Assembly (NCBI GenBank): GCA_012064415.1
Contig: SSNU01000163.1
Coordinates: forward strand, 930,001 to 994,000
DNA from: Gyrodactylus bullatarudis
Lineage: Eukaryota; Platyhelminthes; Monogenea; Gyrodactylidea; Gyrodactylidae
Direction of reading: 5' to 3'
Length of the DNA stretch: 64,000 nucleotides
Part shown: piece after piece, positions 59,408-64,000 of the stretch
Position numbering within the stretch: position 1 is the first letter of the stretch
How the letters are laid out: every line of letters starts with the position of its first letter
Made by a program: the position numbers and the translations under genes
Notes under the pieces: model-generated
The model's input: only the letters and a program-made list of their open reading frames with translations
What the model was told of the DNA's origin: nothing
Database searches by the model: none

Positions 59408-59562
59408 ACTGAAAATTGGTGGACACGTATTTTGAACTATTCAAATAATGAAATCGACCAAACAAACCCATGTAAACATTTTAATTTTTTTTATTTGAAT
59501 TTCATTGTTATAGTTTCTTGAATTGAATTTGATAAAAGTGCATATATTATTTTCCTGATGCA
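59408..59562. promoter_or_regulatory. Shared promoter region, UBA5 (-) and BRCA1 (+)
   Basis: 155 bp between two divergent start codons. AT-rich with no clear known motif. Confidence 0.5.
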
Positions 59563-62500
59563 ATGAGCCTCTGCATCGAAGATGACATTGTTTCTTGCCT
59601 AACAATTCTTAACCAGGCAATAAAGTGCTCAATATGGTAAATTGTCAACTTTAATATTGTTTAGTCTGGAGAATTGCTCCAATCCTGTCGTCACCTCTTG
59701 TGCTCATCATTTTTGTAATTTTTGCATAAACAAGCACATTGACAAGAAGAGGTATGCCAATTGTCCGCTTTGCATGAAGCAAATTTATAAGAGAGAACTT
59801 AAGCCTTCTTCTAAATTCAAAGCCATTGTGGATATAATCAAAAAGACAACGGAAACCTATGAACGGGAAAGCAAAACTAACTGTAATTTACTTATTTTAT
59901 TTTTCTCTTCAAGTTGAGCCCAGTATTAATCCACCAGTTGGTCTTCATTTGAGCCAGGAAATGACGCAAAAGCCTCCACTACAGAGTTCCGTGAGTAATT
60001 TTACGACCGGGATTATTTCACAATTTCATCTTTACCATCATTTGATTAGACATTGGAAGCCAATCTTAGTGCAAGTAGCTCAAAGAAAACTAACCGTCGT
60101 GGAGTTCTTATGGGAACATCTGCCAAGCTGCGTCAGAATAAAAATAATTCTGCTTCCGAGGCCAGTGGGGATTTCAACGTTTTCACACAGGCCATGGTCT
60201 CTGGTAACGTTTCCGATTTGAATATAGATCCTGCATCGGATCATGAAAATGTCCCCTCATTCACCCAATGCACACAGGCAATGAGTGATTCTCTGAATAT
60301 GCTTCGCAGTGATTCCGAAGATGCATCTCTGCAGAATACCAGCAACTCAGAGAAGCGATATCCTAGACGTGGTGGTATTCGTACTGTTGTCTACAAGCCA
60401 TCCTTGCCTCCTATCGCTCCTTTACCGATTCCACCATTCCAGAATGAGATAAAAAGGACAAATTCTTCCCGCAAACGTCAGAATAACTCAAGTAATAATA
60501 TTAAACGAGAACCTAGTGCAAAATTGATGAAAAAAGATTTACCTACTCAAGTTATCACCTTAGATGATCGTGAGAAAATTACTGTACAGAAAAGCCACCA
60601 GATTCTATGCCAAACTGAAAATATCGAAATGATTAAACCTCTCGATGGAAATACGGAAGATGCCTCTAAAAAGACTGACAAGGCAAAAACTTCATCCTCG
60701 CTAAATCTATTCAACTTTGCTCGGGGTAAAAAACGTGCTTCCAGTGCTAATAAAGCAGTTGGTGATCCAGATAATAGTGGGGAAGAAGAGCGCGCTAGTC
60801 GAAAGAGTTCTGGCTGGACTGCCCTACGAAGATTTCGAAGTCTTGAGCCAATCTCACGAAATCAAGGGAAATCTCCAGCTCCCGGAAAGAATAAACTATT
60901 CAGGAAATATCGTATTGGCAGCTCCTCCAAACTATCCACATTCGATCCTCAAGGTACCAGTCCAGGTCTGTCCAGATTTCGTCAACTAACCTCTGGAATG
61001 ATCCCCAAGAATCGATGGTCCAATCGCAGACGCAGTGATTCACTTATAATGAAAAATCATGGCAGTACTGATTCAATCACTGATCAAGATATTCTTGTTC
61101 ATAGTTCACGGAAAAAGTCTGCTTCACCCCATCTTCGTAAGCAAAGAAGTTCCAGTTATGCCTTGAAATGGCCATCCTCGTCCATTTCCAAGAAGAGATC
61201 ATCTAGCATCTCCAAAAAGTCTCCCTCCTGCGCCATAAGTGGAGAGAATAACTGTGTCAAATTGATTGATTTTGTCAATGAAACTTCAAACTCTTTTTCA
61301 AATCAACTGCCTCCTGTACCTCCAGCACAGCCTAGAACTCGACTCTCTCGCAGCAATACCTGCAAATTTATTGCACCAATCAAGACATTCTTATCAAAAA
61401 ATCGTCTTAACAAATTCAAAAGGAATAGTCTTATTACCACCTCGTATACAACGACCCCAAGAAAACGTTCCAAAGAGAGTGGTTCAAAATCTCCCAGATG
61501 GTCAATTGGTTCGAATAGCAAGAGCCCGGCCTCTGCTGCTGAGTGCTTTCATTGTAGCGGATGTGGGGAAAAGATTAAAATTCTTTCTGGATCTCGTCAA
61601 AGCCCACCAGTTAGTCGTCATCCTGACTGCAGTCTCGGTGAAGATCAAAGATCTGCCAATAGTGTCCAAGAAATGTGGGGGACCACAACATCATACTGGC
61701 AAGCTGAAGATCCTGGAGATAGTGCTGAGAATATTATGATCTCCTCCAGCGTGGATGATGTATGCTTTGTTCCTCACACTGCTGATATGGTCGAATTAGA
61801 CGAGAATAATGTGAGTTTTATAACAAGTTAATACTACTTGTTATCAAATTTATTCATGATGATTTTCTCTGATCAGAATCAAGATCCGGTAGCTATTGTC
61901 CCTGAAACTTGCCCAGATAACTTGGAACCCATCAATGATGTCATGCCTATTGTTACCAAATCGGATAATGATGACCATAATCTGTCCAATGATTTCATTG
62001 TCAATGGAAGCCTTGAAGAAGAGCCCATGGCAGATGATCTTCAAACTCAACCAATGTTTAGTCGAGAGGAAGCTCAGAAAATCTCGAAGCCGGATGATTT
62101 GTCTTTAAGAAATCTTCAAGTCAAGTCTTGTGCAAACAATAATAACATTTCAATAGATTCTCGCTCTGTTATGCGGGAGAATGGTGAAAGTCTCACTCAG
62201 CTTACTCAGCCCCAGAGGGCTGAAGAGGCTGTTGAAAGCTTACAAATCATCAATATTCCTGAAACTAATATTGATGATATTCCACTTGAAGATTTTGTCA
62301 CTCAACCTGCTATAGAAGAAAAAGTGCCAGAAACTCCAGACAAGGTAATTCTCCCTCTCTCTTGATGACTTTTCCACTTTTGTAAAGTCTCTCTTTCATG
62401 AAACTAACGATAAACTTCTTTCTTTTCTAGTCTCTTAAATCGAATTATGAGAAAACCGATGGGGACGAAACTAGTCCCAATACTCGTCAAAGTCAATATG

Positions 62501-63303
62501 AGGACTCCAAAACTCTTGACCTGCTCCTATCACAATTAAATAATAAGGAGAACGTGGCACCAACCACAAAACAACCCCTGGCTCCAGCCTACTTCCACAA
62601 GACAGACACCTCAAGTGTGAAGCAAATATTTTTGACCAGCAGTTGTCTCAACTCTGAGCAGAACGCTGAGCTGAATGAATTTGTAAAGAAATTCAGCAAT
62701 GTTGTCAAACAATCCTCCTACATTCCAAATATGACAACCCATGTTATCATGTCGGGCCTACCTGAAAAGCCACGTGTTGTCCATAGAACTCTCAAGTTCT
62801 TCCTCGCTGTTATGGACCATGCATGGCTAGTTAATACAGAATGGATCAAGGCATGCCTAAAGGCTGGCTACATTGTTGATGAATCCCCCTATGAAATTCA
62901 GGGTGATGCTGTTTGTGGAGAATTTCATTGTGGCCCCAAGCGTAGCCGCCTGTTCAAACAAGAGAAAAATGCAAATTTGAAACCTTTATTTGCTAATACA
63001 GCAATTTGTTGTCTCTCACAAATTGCTAACTTACCAGAGAAAGAATTCAAGACCCTTGTTAGTCTGGGCGGAGGCAGCTTCTACTCATCAATCTCTACCA
63101 TTTCTAAGTCACCAATTGTCCAGCGATTCCTTGTGGTTGATAACAGTAAGGAGTTCCCTTCGAATCTTGAACAGATTTGTCGGCAAAATCGTTTAGTCGG
63201 TGTAACCTTGGACTGGTTCTACAATACCATCTCAACATATGAGCGAATACCAATAAATGAGTCATCAGCCCTGTTCCAGAAGCCCTATTATTTTCATAAA
63301 TAG
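59563..63303 (+). CDS. BRCA1: BRCA1 homologue (RING and tandem BRCT)
   Basis: E3 ligase subunit for double-strand break repair, normally paired with BARD1. Exon 1 (59563-59636) plus a 28-bp intron and exon 2 form the RING: ILNQAIKCSICLENCSNPVV, SCAHHFCNFC, NCPLCMKQI, with all eight zinc ligands. KRELKPSSKFKAIVDIIK matches the helix after the BRCA1 RING. The middle is long, basic and Ser-rich. The C-terminal tandem BRCT has THVIMSGLPEKPRVVHRTLK, GDAVCGEFHCGPKRSRL (the BRCA1-type linker) and FLVVDNSKEF; VTLDWFYNTISTYERIP ends BRCT2. Estimated length is about 1150 residues, shorter than human. Further introns are 31 bp (59883-59913), about 60 bp (near 60.0 kb), about 65 bp (near 61.84 kb) and about 85 bp (near 62.4 kb). 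Confidence 0.9.
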
Positions 63304-64000
63304 TAAGAGAAGAACAAGAACAAAACCTGTGACAAACTGTCTATACGCCTCCATAAATATGCATCTCTTGTTTTCCTCATGTACAAAGATTAACATTCGA
63401 CAAATATTATTATCATTATTATGTATTATATAGGTATTATTATTAATAATTTGGTTGTTGTAAAAGATATTATCCAAACCCACTTGACAAAAGATGACGA
63501 TTTCTCTACCCTCCTCCGACCCCCTCCCCTGAAATCCAGAATAATTTTAATGATACATTATAATAAATCTTATTTTCTCAACTATCTCACCGTTGAATCC
63601 TTGGCTGAATTTGATTAATTCGGAAATTTAGTCCGACCACTCTCCCTTGATAATAACAATAATAAATATATACAAATATCTACTTACAAGTAAACACAGG
63701 AATATTTATTTTAAAAACATTTTAACTAGTTGAAATCCAATTTTTGTGAAACATCCCTATCGGAAATGGACCAGAAAAATGTTTGAGTTTATCTCCATTC
63801 CCTCACAACCATAGCTGAGTAAATTTGAAGCTTCAAATGTTGATCAAAGAAAAAATGATTTTGAAATATTATTTTCAAAAGTTGCATTTTCACGTAAAAA
63901 CATGAATAAGCTAGATTAAACTTTATCATATCTATGTTCGATTTGGGAAAATTTCGTCCCAAGAAAACACTAAAGAAGAAATTTCAAGGGAAAATGATTA
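63304..64000. other. Intergenic region downstream of BRCA1
   Basis: About 700 bp to the window edge, AT-rich. It carries the BRCA1 3' region, with AATAAA near 63.66 kb. No gene or repeat is recognised. Confidence 0.5.

Noticed and set aside
59563..63303. BARD1 instead of BRCA1
   Set aside because: No ankyrin repeats between RING and BRCT, and the BRCT linker GDAVCGEFHCGPKRSRL is BRCA1-like.
1..64000. tRNA, rRNA or snRNA genes
   Set aside because: I looked for tRNA B-box-like GGTTCGA contexts and snRNA-like motifs and found none convincing; a covariance-model scan (tRNAscan-SE, Infernal) would settle this.
1..64000. Bacterial or organellar origin, CRISPR arrays, phage attachment sites
   Set aside because: Spliceosomal introns in nearly all genes and animal-specific orthologues exclude it; no short regularly spaced direct repeats were seen apart from the coding GGR block.

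Overview
The window is nuclear DNA from an AT-rich, compact animal genome. There are no rRNA genes, CRISPR arrays or operons of bacterial type. The genes have spliceosomal introns and are animal orthologues: a neurobeachin-type BEACH protein, SMC4, an AGO-clade Argonaute, an RNF126-type RING ligase, a bestrophin, cyclin B, TAF2, adenylate kinase 2, PIGO, an SLC17-type transporter, a kinesin-3-like motor, a tandem cytochrome b5, MRPL37, UBA5 and BRCA1. The most striking trait is the introns: at least thirteen that I could place to the base are only 25-31 bp long. Introns this short in an animal point to a mesozoan (dicyemid or orthonectid). That is an inference from intron size and protein divergence; no marker gene in the window proves it.

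Layout, left to right. 1-11.5 kb (-): 5' part of a BEACH-family gene that runs off the left edge; one of its introns holds a 1.2-kb palindromic Tc1/mariner-derived element. 12-16.9 kb (-): SMC4, with an 82-bp piggyBac-like MITE in an intron. 17.7-20.9 kb (-): Argonaute with a Gly/Arg-rich repeat N-terminus. 21.2-22 kb (-): RING ligase. 22.6-24.2 kb (+): bestrophin. 24.4-25.6 kb (+): cyclin B. 26.4-36.3 kb (+): TAF2, with a 5.7-kb intron packed with nested DNA transposons (Tc1-like, foldback, and a MULE with a 9-bp target duplication and a broken transposase). 36.5-37.2 kb (-): adenylate kinase 2. 37.3-45.3 kb (+): PIGO homologue that appears to have lost most catalytic metal ligands. 45.8-47.3 kb (-): SLC17-like transporter, head-to-head with the kinesin (47.4-50.1 kb, +). 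50.2-50.8 kb (-): unknown protein, head-to-head with a two-domain, tail-anchored cytochrome b5 (50.9-53.0 kb, +). 53.1-56.5 kb (+): MRPL37. 56.8-59.4 kb (-): UBA5, head-to-head with BRCA1 (59.6-63.3 kb, +). The last 0.7 kb holds no gene I can see.

The genes are mostly unrelated housekeeping functions (chromosome condensation, cell cycle, basal transcription, GPI anchor synthesis, UFMylation, DNA repair, mitochondrial translation). They form no pathway cluster. What they share is architecture: tiny introns, divergent pairs sharing promoters of about 130-160 bp, and a few introns swollen to more than 1 kb, mostly by DNA transposons and foldback elements. I found no dedicated new defence or biosynthetic system. 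The best candidates for something new are the ultrashort-intron architecture, the duplicated cytochrome b5 and the catalytically degenerate PIGO.
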